Assembly (NCBI RefSeq): GCF_016899935.1 | Contig: NZ_JACJJK010000001.1 | Location: 186,001 to 250,000, forward strand | Direction of reading: 5' to 3' | Source: Olsenella uli | Lineage (GTDB): Bacteria; Actinomycetota; Coriobacteriia; Coriobacteriales; Atopobiaceae | DNA: 64,000 nt | Shown: positions 1 through 7,646 of the stretch, piece after piece | Numbering within the stretch: the first letter of the stretch is position 1 | Layout of the letters: each line of letters opens with the position of its first letter | Translations under genes and position numbers: made by a program | Notes under the pieces: generated by a model | Seen by the model: only the letters and a program-made list of their open reading frames with translations | Told to the model about the DNA's origin: nothing | The model's database searches: none

Positions 1-49
1 GTACGACGTTATACGCCCTGCGAACGGACATGTACTCCTTGAGGTCCAA
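1..49 (-). CDS. 5' end of a gene running off the left edge
   Basis: An open minus-strand frame begins near position 49 (TTG) or 31 (ATG) and runs off the window edge. It gives about 16 residues starting MDLKEYMSV. A GGGGGCG purine-rich stretch lies upstream of the TTG; AAGGAG sits only 3 nt before the ATG. A TATACT -10-like hexamer lies at 134-139 on the minus strand, without a convincing -35. The gene follows argS on the same strand. Too little is present to assign a family. Confidence 0.35.
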   Translation of the reverse strand, partial: MDLKEYMSVRRAYNVV

Positions 50-203
50 GTTGCGCCCCCTGCTTCACGGAACCGATAGTGTCAACGAAGCGCAGGCCAC
101 GGACCCCTCCGGACCAGTCGCGCCGATGAGCGGAGTATAGCGGAGGAAATCGTTCCCACGATAGCGCAATCACATCTTTTATAAAACCGACAGAGACGCG
201 CCC

Positions 204-2048
204 CTACATGCTCTGCGGCGCGGACACCCCCACGAGCTCGAGCGTGAGCGCGAGCACGCGCCGCGTGGCGTCGCAGGCGGCCAGGCGCGCGTGGGAGAGG
301 CCCTCGTCGAGCGGCCGGCCAGTGCCGGGAAGGACCTGGCAGGCGGCGTAGAACGAGTGGAACTCCGCGGCCAGCTCCTCGGCGTAGTGCGTGAGGCGGA
401 ACGGCGCCCGGTCGCGCGCGCAGCTCTCCACGAGGCCCGGCAGCTCGGCGATCTTGCGGGCGAGCGCCGCCTCGGCCGGCTCGGCGAGCAGGCCCAGGTC
501 GTAGGTCTCCCCCACCGCGCGGCGCGCGACCTCGTCCATGCCCAGCTCGGCGGCCTCCTCCACGGTGACGCCCGCGCCGCGGCGCAGGATCGAGCAGATG
601 CGCGCGTGCGCGTACTGCACGTAGTAGACCGGGTTGGTGTTGTCCTGGCGCTTCACGCGCTCGATGTCGAAGTCGATCATCTGGTTGGAGGACTTGGAGA
701 TCAGCGTGTAGCGCGTTGCGTCGGCGCCCACCTCGGCGAGCAGCTCGTCAAAGGTGACCATCGTGCCCTTGCGCTTGGACATGCGCACCGGCTGGCCGTC
801 GCGCAGCAGGTTCACCAGCTGGCCGAGAAGAACCTCGAACTGCGTGGGGTAGCCGAGCGCCTCGCAGGCGGACTGCACGCGCTGGATGTAGCCGTGGTGG
901 TCGGCGCCCCAGATGTCGATCACGTGGTCCACGCGCTGGAACTTATTCCAGTGGTAGGCGACGTCGGAGGCGAAGTAGGTGTACTCGCCGTTGGTCTTGA
1001 TCAGCACGCGGTCCTTGTCGTCCCCGAAGGTGGTGGAGCGGAACCACAGCGCGCCCGCCTCGTCGCGGTAGAGGTGGCCCAGCTCGTCGAGCGCGGCGAG
1101 GGCGCGGTCCACGGCGGAGGTGCCGGTCTCGTCCTTGACGTAGAGGCTGCGCTCGGAGAACCAGACGTCAAAGTCGCAGCGCGCCTCGTGGCAGGTGTCG
1201 CGGATAGAGTCGAGCATCCAGCGGTAGCCGCGCTCGCGGAACTCCGCCATGCGCTCGTCCTCGGACGCGTCCGCCCACCTCTCGCCGTCCTCGCGCAGGA
1301 AGCGCACCGCGATGTCCACGATGTAGTCGCCGCCGTAGGCGTTGCCGCCGAGGGCCTCGTTGAAGGCGTCCGTGAGCGGGTGGGTCTCCGGGCGCTCGTC
1401 GTTCTCGTCCGCGACGAAGGCCTCGCGGTCGGCGAGCAGCGCCGCGCGGGCCGCGTCGAGGTCGCAGCCGCGCTCGCCCATCACCTCGAGAAGCTGCCGG
1501 TAGCGCATCGAGACCGAGTGGCCGAAGACGTCCATCTGGGAGCCGTGGTCGTTGATGTAGTACTCGCGCTCCACGTCATAGCCCGCGAGCTCCAGGACGC
1601 GGCAGAGCGAGTCGCCGAGCGCGGCCCAGCGCCCATGGCCGACGTGCAGCGGTCCCACGGGGTTGGCCGAGACGAACTCGACCTGGACCTTCTCGCCCGC
1701 GCCCATCTCCGAGCGCGCGAAGTCGCGGCCGCGCTCGCGGACGGTGCGGAAGACCTCGTTGGCCGAGGCGGTCGCCAGGTAGAAGTTGATGAAGCCGGGG
1801 CCGGCGACCTCGACGCGCTCGATCGAGGGGTCAGCGGGGATGTGGGAGACGATGGCATCGGCAATCTGGCGCGGCGCGCGGCGGGCGAGCTTGGCCGAGC
1901 GCATGGCCACGGTGGAGCTCCAGTCGCCGTTCGTCGGGTCGGCCGGGCGCTCGAGCCCGAGGTCCTCAACGTCAAACTCCGGCAGCTCGCCGGCCGACTG
2001 GGCGGCGGCGATGGCGGCGCGTACGAGTTCCTCGATCTTCTCGGGCAT
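204..2048 (-). CDS. argS: Arginyl-tRNA synthetase
   Basis: This cytoplasmic class I aminoacyl-tRNA synthetase charges tRNA-Arg. The 614-residue protein has the usual ArgS length. An N-terminal ArgS-specific domain covers about residues 1-95. The HIGH motif is HVGH (135-138) after a SANPVGPLHVGH stretch. The KMSKS loop is MSKRKG (423-428). A C-terminal anticodon-binding domain follows, ending near VGVSAPQSM. The ATG at 2048 gives the expected N-terminus. It lies 72 nt downstream of pncB on the same strand, so co-transcription is possible. Family assignment is secure. Confidence 0.97.
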   Translation of the reverse strand: MPEKIEELVRAAIAAAQSAGELPEFDVEDLGLERPADPTNGDWSSTVAMRSAKLARRAPRQIADAIVSHIPADPSIERVEVAGPGFINFYLATASANEVFRTVRERGRDFARSEMGAGEKVQVEFVSANPVGPLHVGHGRWAALGDSLCRVLELAGYDVEREYYINDHGSQMDVFGHSVSMRYRQLLEVMGERGCDLDAARAALLADREAFVADENDERPETHPLTDAFNEALGGNAYGGDYIVDIAVRFLREDGERWADASEDERMAEFRERGYRWMLDSIRDTCHEARCDFDVWFSERSLYVKDETGTSAVDRALAALDELGHLYRDEAGALWFRSTTFGDDKDRVLIKTNGEYTYFASDVAYHWNKFQRVDHVIDIWGADHHGYIQRVQSACEALGYPTQFEVLLGQLVNLLRDGQPVRMSKRKGTMVTFDELLAEVGADATRYTLISKSSNQMIDFDIERVKRQDNTNPVYYVQYAHARICSILRRGAGVTVEEAAELGMDEVARRAVGETYDLGLLAEPAEAALARKIAELPGLVESCARDRAPFRLTHYAEELAAEFHSFYAACQVLPGTGRPLDEGLSHARLAACDATRRVLALTLELVGVSAPQSM

Positions 2049-2120
2049 CTTGTCTCCTGTTCAAAGGCTCGTTGCAACCGGCCCAGTGTAGCAGACTCGG
2101 GAGAGCGGGCGCCAGGCGCG

Positions 2121-3611
2121 CTACTGCGCCGTGGGGCGACCGGACTCCGCGCGCTCCTCGCGGGCGAGGCGGCTGCGCAGCTCGGCCAGGCCCTCCTCCA
2201 GGCCCACGGGGTAGGTCTGCGGGTTGAGGAAGCGCGCGACCGCCGGGTCGAGGCGCATGAGCGCCTCACGACAGCGCTCGCGGGCCGCCTCGATGCCCTC
2301 CGGCTCGCCGCAGCGCGCGCCGTGCTCGACCATCCTCACGAGCAGCTCCTCCGGCTCGCCGGAGAGGCGGTGCACGAGATAGGGGTCGACGATGTCGACC
2401 ATCTCCCGGGCGACGCCCCCGCGGGCGGCCTCGTCCACGACGAGCATGTCCGCCGTCGGGCGCCCGGCCTGGTCGTAGTAGCGCAGGACGTGCTGGATGC
2501 CGGGGATGGTGCGCTTGTAGGACTGCTCGGAGAGCTTGATTACCGGCGCCCACGGGTCATTGGGGCCGCGCCGCACGGCGGAGAGCTTGTAAACGCCGCC
2601 GAGCGAGGGCTGCGGGTCGCAGGTGGCGAGCTTGGTGCCCACGCCGAAGGAGTCGATCGGTGCGCCCTGGGCGAAGAGCGACTGGATCGTGTACTCGTCG
2701 AGGTCGTTGGAGACCGAGATCTTGACGTACGGGAGGCCGGCCTCGTCGAAGGCGGCGCGCGCCTCCTTGGAGAGACGGGCGAGGTCGCCGGAGTCCAGGC
2801 GCACGGCGGAGAGGCGCTCGCCGGCGGCCTCCATCTCCTTGGCGACGGTGATGGCGTTGGCGATGCCCTGGTGGACGTCATAGGTATCGAGCAGCAGCAC
2901 GCAGTTCTTGGGGCTCGACTTGGCGAAGGCGCGGAAGGCCTCGAGCTCGCTCGGGAACGCCATGACCCAGGAGTGGGCGTGCGTGCCAAAGACCGGGATG
3001 CCGTAGATCTTGCCCGCGAGCACGTTGGACGTGGAGGACGCGCCAGCGATGTAGGAGGCGCGCGCCACGGCGAGGCCGCCGTCGGGGCCCTGGGCGCGGC
3101 GCAGGCCGAAGTCGGAGACCGGGTGGCCCTCGGCGGCGCGCACGACGCGGGCGGTCTTGGTGGCCACGAGCGTCTGGAAGTTCACGAGGTTGAGCAGGGC
3201 CGTCTCGATGAGCTGGCAGTCGATGACGGGGCCCTCGACGCGCACCAGCGGCTCGCGCCCAAAGACGACCTGCCCCTCGGGGACGGCGTGGATCGTGAGG
3301 TCGAGGTGGTGGTCGCGCAGGTACTCCAGGAAGGCGGGCTTGAACATCGGGCCGCCGCCGGGCGCCTGGATGCTCGCGAGGTAGGCGATGTCGTCGTCCT
3401 CGAAGACGAAGTTCTCCACGAGGTCGGCGATCTGCCCCGTGCCGCAGCACACCGCGTAGCCGCCCTCGAACGGGCAGTCGCGGAAGAACGCGTTGAAGCA
3501 CGCCTGGGCGTCGACGAGCCCTGCCTCCCAGAACCCTTGGGCCATGGTGAGCTCGTAGAGGTCGGTGTTGAGGCAGACGTCGGTCGGCTTGGTGCGATCG
3601 GTGAGGGACAT
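2121..3611 (-). CDS. pncB: Nicotinate phosphoribosyltransferase
   Basis: The enzyme makes nicotinate mononucleotide from nicotinate and PRPP in the NAD salvage pathway. The 496-residue protein opens with LNTDLYELTMAQGFW, typical of the long (about 490 aa) NAPRTase group. DFGLRRAQG (167-175) and GTHAHSWVMAF (209-219) are family hallmarks; the histidine in the second is the expected phosphorylated residue. LDTYD and RLDSGDL, the phosphoribosyl-binding region, follow. It is on the same strand as argS (72 nt downstream) and the small membrane protein (9 nt upstream), so a short operon is likely. No nicotinamidase is nearby. Confidence 0.96.
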   Translation of the reverse strand: MSLTDRTKPTDVCLNTDLYELTMAQGFWEAGLVDAQACFNAFFRDCPFEGGYAVCCGTGQIADLVENFVFEDDDIAYLASIQAPGGGPMFKPAFLEYLRDHHLDLTIHAVPEGQVVFGREPLVRVEGPVIDCQLIETALLNLVNFQTLVATKTARVVRAAEGHPVSDFGLRRAQGPDGGLAVARASYIAGASSTSNVLAGKIYGIPVFGTHAHSWVMAFPSELEAFRAFAKSSPKNCVLLLDTYDVHQGIANAITVAKEMEAAGERLSAVRLDSGDLARLSKEARAAFDEAGLPYVKISVSNDLDEYTIQSLFAQGAPIDSFGVGTKLATCDPQPSLGGVYKLSAVRRGPNDPWAPVIKLSEQSYKRTIPGIQHVLRYYDQAGRPTADMLVVDEAARGGVAREMVDIVDPYLVHRLSGEPEELLVRMVEHGARCGEPEGIEAARERCREALMRLDPAVARFLNPQTYPVGLEEGLAELRSRLAREERAESGRPTAQ

Positions 3612-3620
3612 GACGCGCTC

Positions 3621-3932
3621 CTATCCGAGAACGGTGACGGCGAGCCAGATGGCGGCGACGCCCACGACGGCGAGAATGACGATCTTCTGTCCCAGGGGCA
3701 TGCGGAGGTCGTCCTCGTCGGGCTGCATCAGCTTGCGGCCGCGCTCGCGTGCCGCCGCGTCACGGGCCTCGGCGGCGCGGGCCGCCTCGCTCTCGGCGCG
3801 CTGCGCGCGCAGGCGCTCCAGCTCGGCGCGCTCGGCGGCGTCCTTCTCGGCCTGCTGGCGCGCGGCCTTCTCGGCGCGCAGCTCCTCGAGCTCGGCGCGC
3901 TCCTGGTCGGTGAGGCCAGAGTTGTCCGCCAT
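3621..3932 (-). CDS. Small coiled-coil protein with one C-terminal membrane segment
   Basis: This 103-residue protein starts MADNSGLTDQ. Residues about 8-68 are a highly charged, Ala/Glu/Arg-rich heptad region likely to form a coiled coil. A hydrophobic segment (about 83-101, KIVILAVVGVAAIWLAVTV) follows and ends the protein. The topology is therefore a tail-anchored cytoplasmic coiled coil. The ATG at 3932 is preceded by GGAGGAGACAT-like purine-rich sequence on the coding strand. It lies 9 nt upstream of pncB. I recognise no family; a scaffold role is only a guess. Confidence 0.75.
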   Translation of the reverse strand: MADNSGLTDQERAELEELRAEKAARQQAEKDAAERAELERLRAQRAESEAARAAEARDAAARERGRKLMQPDEDDLRMPLGQKIVILAVVGVAAIWLAVTVLG

Positions 3933-3967
3933 GTCTCCTCCGTCCGTCGGGTCGGCAGTCCCCATAG

Positions 3968-4936
3968 TTATAGCGCTTGCGGGCCAGCGGGGCACGCGAG
4001 CTCGGGGCCCTCCACGCCCGTGGCGTCGAAGGCGGGCACGAAGCTCTCCGAGACCGTGCCCCCCTCCTGCCACCAGATCCGCTCGAACCCGAGGTCGTCC
4101 GCGTGGCAGAGCACGATCTCGTACTCCTCGTCCGAGACGGCGCGGGAGAGGGCCCCGCCGGCGCGGCGGCAGGCCTCGTTGGGCGTGTACTGGTTCATGA
4201 CCGAGAGGTCGACCTCGTTGCCGGCGATCTCCCACACGCGGTCGAGCACCGCGCAGGAGTCGTCCGCGTGGGAGGGCAGCACGAGGTGGCGCACGATGAC
4301 GCCGCGCCGCATCGCGCCGTCCTCGGCGAGAAGGCGCCCGCCCGCCGCCCGGACGGACTCGACCATCGCCGCCAGCGCGGCGGCCGCCACCTCCGGGTAG
4401 TCCGGGGCCGCCGAGAGCTCGCCGGCGAGCGTCCCGCTCGCGTACTTGAAGTCGGTGAGCCAGACGTCCACGACGCCCGCGAGCGCGCGGACCACCTCGA
4501 CGCGCTCGTAGCCGGACGTGTTGCAGACGATCGGCAGGGTGAGGCCCGCCGCGCGCGCCATCGAGACGGCCTCGCAGACGTGCGGCGCGAAGTGGAGCGG
4601 CGTGACGAGGTTGACGTTGAGGGCGCCCTGGCCCTGCAGCTCGAGCAACATCTCGGCCAGGCGCGCCGTCGTGACCGGCAGGCCGAAGCCCTCGCTCGAG
4701 ATCTCGTGGTTCTGGCAGAAGACGCAGCGCAGCGGGCAGCCGGAGAAGAAGACGGCGCCCGAGCCCGCCTCGCCGGAGATCGGGGGCTCCTCCCACAGGT
4801 GCAGCGCGCTTCTCGCGATCCTGAGCTCGGAGCTCATGCCGCAGAGCCCCGGCCGCCCCTCGGCGCGGCGCGCGCCGCAGCGACGCGGGCAGAGCTCGCA
4901 CGCCTCGTAGGCGGCATGCGTCAGCGCGGGCGCCAT
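3968..4936 (-). CDS. PflX-like radical SAM protein (pyruvate formate-lyase activase homolog)
   Basis: A 322-residue radical SAM protein. The [4Fe-4S]/SAM motif is C67-PLR-C71-VF-C74 followed by QNHEISSEGFG. A second group of cysteines at the N-terminus (C13, C16, C20, C32: CELCPRRC...GLCG) matches the COG1313/PflX group, homologs of pyruvate formate-lyase activating enzyme whose substrate is generally unknown. The C-terminal part contains LSVMNQYTPN, another mark of this group. It lies 6 nt after the WecA-like gene on the same strand. No pyruvate formate-lyase gene is in the window, so the target is unassigned. Confidence 0.88.
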   Translation of the reverse strand: MAPALTHAAYEACELCPRRCGARRAEGRPGLCGMSSELRIARSALHLWEEPPISGEAGSGAVFFSGCPLRCVFCQNHEISSEGFGLPVTTARLAEMLLELQGQGALNVNLVTPLHFAPHVCEAVSMARAAGLTLPIVCNTSGYERVEVVRALAGVVDVWLTDFKYASGTLAGELSAAPDYPEVAAAALAAMVESVRAAGGRLLAEDGAMRRGVIVRHLVLPSHADDSCAVLDRVWEIAGNEVDLSVMNQYTPNEACRRAGGALSRAVSDEEYEIVLCHADDLGFERIWWQEGGTVSESFVPAFDATGVEGPELACPAGPQAL

Positions 4937-4942
4937 GTCGCC

Positions 4943-6142
4943 CTACCGCCTGCCCCGACGGTGGAGGGGGCCGTGCTCGCGCAGGCGCTCGGCCTCCTCC
5001 TCGAAGGCGGCGTCCGCGGGCGTGACGAGCTCGTCCTCGCCCGTCTTGGGGTCGTAGTGGTGCAGCAGCACGGGGTCGAACAGGTGCAGGTGATGGGCGA
5101 AGGCGAACGACACCACCAGGAGCAGGACGAAGATGACGATCCGGGGGATGGTGTCGACCTGCGTCATGACGAGCGACCCCACGCACAGCAGCGCGGTCCA
5201 CCCGTAGACGAGCAGGACCGCCTGGCGCTGGTCGAAGCCCTCCGCCAGCAGGCGGTGGTGGATGTGGCCGCGGTCGGCGCGGCTGATGCCGGTGTGCCCG
5301 CGCAGGCGCCGCACGATGGCGGAGAAGGTGTCGATGATCGGCACGGCGGCGATCACGAGCGGGACGATGATCGTCGTGAGGCCGGCGAAGCGCGTCACCG
5401 AGAGCAGGGAGACCGACCCGAGCGCGAAGCCGAGCGTGAGCGCGCCGGAGTCCCCCATGAAGATGGACGCGGGGTTGAAGTTGTAGCGGAGGAAGCCGAG
5501 CGCCGAGCCCGCCACGGCGATGGAGAGCGCCGCCGCGTCGAGACGGCCCGCCAGGACGGAGAGCGCGAACATCGTGAGGCTCGCGAGCGCGGAGATGCCG
5601 GCCGCCAGGCCGTCGAGCCCGTCGATCAGGTTGATGATGTTCGTGTAGGCGACGAGGTAGACCACCGTGACGGGATAGGCGAGCCAGCCGAGGCTGACGA
5701 AGCCGCCGCCCAGGGGGTTGGAGATGTCGCCGATCACCAGGCCGCCGGCCACGGCGACCACCGCCGCGAGCGTCTGCCCGGCGAGCTTCTTGAGCGGGCT
5801 CAGGGAGAGGCAGTCGTCGAGGACGCCGGTGGTGAAGATGATGACGAAGGCGAGCACGAGCAGCCAGTAGTTGACCGCGAGGCGCGGCGAGGGCACGAGC
5901 ACGACCGGCCAGCCCAGATACGTGGTCCCAAGGTACTGGACCACGAAGGCGGCGACGATCCCGCAGAAGATGGCGATGCCGCCCATGCGCGGGATCGGGG
6001 TCTTGTTGATGCGGCGGGCGTTGGGGTAGTCGACGGCGCCCACGCGGACGGCGATGCGGCGGGCGATCGGCGTGGTGGCCATCGAGACGAGCAGCGCCGC
6101 GCAGAAGAGACAGAGGTAGGGAACCCCGTTCGGAACCACCAT
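4943..6142 (-). CDS. Undecaprenyl-phosphate GlcNAc-1-phosphate transferase (WecA/TagO family)
   Basis: A polytopic membrane enzyme of the MraY/WecA family (about 399 residues, around 10-11 hydrophobic segments). It transfers a sugar-1-phosphate from a UDP-sugar to undecaprenyl phosphate to begin a cell-wall glycan. Visible motifs: LDDCLSLSPLKKLAGQ, the DDxxD-type Mg site; NIINLIDGLDGLAAG; and GHIHHRL, the HIHH motif of the WecA branch. The start is placed at the ATG at 6142 because GGAAGGGAG lies just upstream; an extension to 6202 would add 20 residues without a good ribosome site. The final about 25 residues are basic and cytoplasmic. It is divergent from the 6S RNA candidate. Confidence 0.92.
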   Translation of the reverse strand: MVVPNGVPYLCLFCAALLVSMATTPIARRIAVRVGAVDYPNARRINKTPIPRMGGIAIFCGIVAAFVVQYLGTTYLGWPVVLVPSPRLAVNYWLLVLAFVIIFTTGVLDDCLSLSPLKKLAGQTLAAVVAVAGGLVIGDISNPLGGGFVSLGWLAYPVTVVYLVAYTNIINLIDGLDGLAAGISALASLTMFALSVLAGRLDAAALSIAVAGSALGFLRYNFNPASIFMGDSGALTLGFALGSVSLLSVTRFAGLTTIIVPLVIAAVPIIDTFSAIVRRLRGHTGISRADRGHIHHRLLAEGFDQRQAVLLVYGWTALLCVGSLVMTQVDTIPRIVIFVLLLVVSFAFAHHLHLFDPVLLHHYDPKTGEDELVTPADAAFEEEAERLREHGPLHRRGRR

Positions 6143-6239
6143 GCTCCCTTCCGCCAGACGCACGTACACACCCACTTTTGCCGAGTGCGCCACACAAGTC
6201 AAGACTGGTATTTCTCGTCCACAGACCTATAGTTGAGCT

Positions 6240-6408
6240 GTCGTTCCCCTGCGGGCTAACTGGGTGAACCGACAAGCGTTACTTGGGAGTCCGATATCTC
6301 GTGTTCAGTACGGAGATTCCCCGTTGCTGGGAAAGCCGGAACGCGCGATGGGGACACCCACCTTCTGAGAGGTGGGTTCATTGACGCACCGCAGGGGACG
6401 GCTTTTTA
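6240..6408 (+). ncRNA. ssrS: Candidate 6S RNA
   Basis: A roughly 168-nt transcript is predicted. A -10 hexamer TATAGT lies at 6228-6233. A long closing stem pairs 6242-6254 (CGTTCCCCTGCGG) with 6389-6400 (CCGCAGGGGACG), immediately followed by TTTTT. Inside, CCCACCT and AGGTGGG (about 6358-6376) form a stable hairpin followed by TTCATTGA. A long rod closed by its two ends, with an unpaired central region and a small 3'-side hairpin, is the 6S RNA design, and no ORF occupies the region. The call is from structure and remembered resemblance only. 6S RNA binds the housekeeping RNA polymerase holoenzyme. Confidence 0.55.
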
Positions 6409-6409
6409 T

Positions 6410-6436
6410 GTGGAAAGGGGACCGTCCCTTTTCCAC
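6410..6436. terminator. Palindrome after the 6S candidate
   Basis: GTGGAAAGGG and CCCTTTTCCAC form an almost perfect palindrome with a GACCGT centre. It follows the T-run of the RNA upstream and precedes the tRNA-Ala promoter. It probably reinforces transcription termination. Confidence 0.5.
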
Positions 6437-6459
6437 GTTCCGTCGCGGAGGATTTCTGC

Positions 6460-6488
6460 TTGACACGCCTCGTCGGCGCTGCCACAAT
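6460..6488 (+). promoter_or_regulatory. Promoter of tRNA-Ala
   Basis: TTGACA (6460-6465) and CACAAT (6483-6488) are separated by exactly 17 bp. The expected start of transcription is about 10 nt before the tRNA. The same TTGAMA-17-CACART layout occurs at the two ABC exporter operons, so this looks like the housekeeping sigma promoter of the organism. Confidence 0.75.
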
Positions 6489-6504
6489 ATCCACCGCACT
6501 GCAC

Positions 6505-6580
6505 GGGGACGTAGCTCAGCTGGGAGAGCGCTGCCTTCGCAAGGCAGAGGCCGGGGGTTCGAATCCCCTCGTCTCCACCA
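6505..6580 (+). tRNA. tRNA-Ala (anticodon CGC)
   Basis: Full cloverleaf of 76 nt including an encoded CCA. The acceptor stem GGGGACG pairs with CGTCTCC and contains the G3:U70 pair that defines alanine identity. The D arm is GCTC-AGCTGGGA-GAGC. The anticodon stem CTGCC/GGCAG encloses loop TTCGCAA, giving anticodon CGC (codon GCG). The T arm is GGGGG-TTCGAAT-CCCCT. Confidence 0.97.
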
Positions 6581-6590
6581 TGAACGTGAC

Positions 6591-6623
6591 GGGCGGGCGT
6601 CCTTCTCGACGTCCGCCCTTTTT
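6591..6623 (+). terminator. Rho-independent terminator of tRNA-Ala
   Basis: GGGCGGGCGT (6591-6600) pairs with ACGTCCGCCC (6609-6618) around an 8-nt loop, followed directly by TTTTT. Confidence 0.9.
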
Positions 6624-6631
6624 CGTGCCGG

Positions 6632-6710
6632 CGTTAACGTGCAGAATCAAGCACCGCTTTCTATATCTGCAGGTAAAAATAACGTACATGTCGAATTATG
6701 TACGTTATTT
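6632..6710 (+). repeat. 79-bp intergenic repeat, copy 1
   Basis: One of three intergenic elements of identical length (others at 21745-21823, inverted, and 46012-46090). The core shared text includes CAGAATCAAGCAC, CTATATC and AAATAACGTAC. The left end (TTAACGTGCAGAAT) and right end (ATTATGTACGTTATTT) are inverted relative to each other, and a second internal AAATAACGTAC pairs with the right end. It is strongly AT-rich against its surroundings. It sits 27 nt past the stop of the minus-strand ABC ATPase gene. Confidence 0.9.
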
Positions 6711-6737
6711 TTGGCTGGCCGCTGGCGACGGCACGCC

Positions 6738-7550
6738 TCACGCGTACGCGCCGCGCAGCGAGTACCAGCCGTCCGACTCCCCCACCACGAGCGGCACGTC
6801 AAAGAGCCCGCTCATGACCTCACTCGTGAGCAGGTCCGTCTTGGCGCCGTCAGCGAAGACCTCGGCGTCCTTGATGAGCAGCACGCGACCGATCTCCGGG
6901 ATGATGTCCTCGGGGTAGTGCGTCACCAGGACCACCGAGCGGCCCTCGGCGGCGAGCGTGCCCATGGTCCTGCGCACGTGGTACATGCCCTCCGGGTCGA
7001 GGCCCGTGCACGGCTCGTCGAAGATCAGCACCTGTGGGTCGCGCACCAGCTCGCGCGCCACGAGCACGCGGCGCACCTGCCCGGTGGAGAGCGTCATCAC
7101 GTCGCGGCCCGCGAGCTCGGCGATGCCCAGGCGCTCGAGGGCGTCGGTGGCGAGCGCGCGGTCCTGGGCGCTCACCTCGCCGCGCAGCGGCACCCCGAGC
7201 GTGCCGAAGAGGCCGCCCACCACGATGTCGATCACCGGCAGGTGGACGCGCACCTGGTCGTGCATCGTGGAGCTCACGATGCCGAGCGTGCGCTTGATGT
7301 CGGCGAGCTGCGGGCGCGCCTGGCCGCGAAAGCGCACCGGCGGCTCCTCGCGCCAGAGGGGGAAGACCTCGCGCGTGAGCAGCTGGATGAACGTGGACTT
7401 GCCCGCGCCGTTGGGGCCCAGGAGCGCCACGTGCTCGCCCTCCGCGAGCGAGAAGTCCGAGACGTGCAGGATGGTCTTGCCGCCGCGCACCACGCTCGCG
7501 TCGTGGATCTGGAAGAGCGGGGTCGGCTGCTCGGTGTCGCTGTCGCTCAT
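6738..7550 (-). CDS. ABC transporter ATP-binding protein (ModF-like)
   Basis: A 270-residue single-domain ABC ATPase. Walker A is GPNGAGKST (45-53), the signature is LSTGQVRR, Walker B is VLIFDEPCTGLD and the H-loop is LVTHYPED. The spread of motifs and the VVRGGKTIL start resemble the ModF/PhnC-like stand-alone ATPases. The start is placed at MSDSDTE (7550) because AAGGGAGCCCC precedes it; the open frame continues 13 residues further upstream without a ribosome site. No permease or binding protein is next to it, so the substrate and partners are unknown. It is divergent from ilvA. Confidence 0.85.
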   Translation of the reverse strand: MSDSDTEQPTPLFQIHDASVVRGGKTILHVSDFSLAEGEHVALLGPNGAGKSTFIQLLTREVFPLWREEPPVRFRGQARPQLADIKRTLGIVSSTMHDQVRVHLPVIDIVVGGLFGTLGVPLRGEVSAQDRALATDALERLGIAELAGRDVMTLSTGQVRRVLVARELVRDPQVLIFDEPCTGLDPEGMYHVRRTMGTLAAEGRSVVLVTHYPEDIIPEIGRVLLIKDAEVFADGAKTDLLTSEVMSGLFDVPLVVGESDGWYSLRGAYA

Positions 7551-7646
7551 GGGGCTCCCTTCGTCCGGCGGCGCCCGTCGGCGTCGCAAGGATTACTATA
7601 GGTAAATCGCGCCTGGGCGCGGACGGCCGTCACAAAGGAGTTGCAC

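Noticed and set aside
291-4400. Very long plus-strand open frame (over 1300 codons) opposite argS and pncB
   Set aside because: It is antisense to well-recognised genes, has low-complexity Ala/Arg/Val/Gly/His composition and no motif. Such frames arise in high-GC DNA when the real gene has GC-rich third positions. Similar antisense frames (e.g. 7596-10781, 10994-12865, 27139-29229, 29093-32611) were rejected for the same reason.
6738-7550. Complete ABC importer locus
   Set aside because: No permease or binding-protein gene lies beside this ATPase, so a full transporter cannot be claimed.
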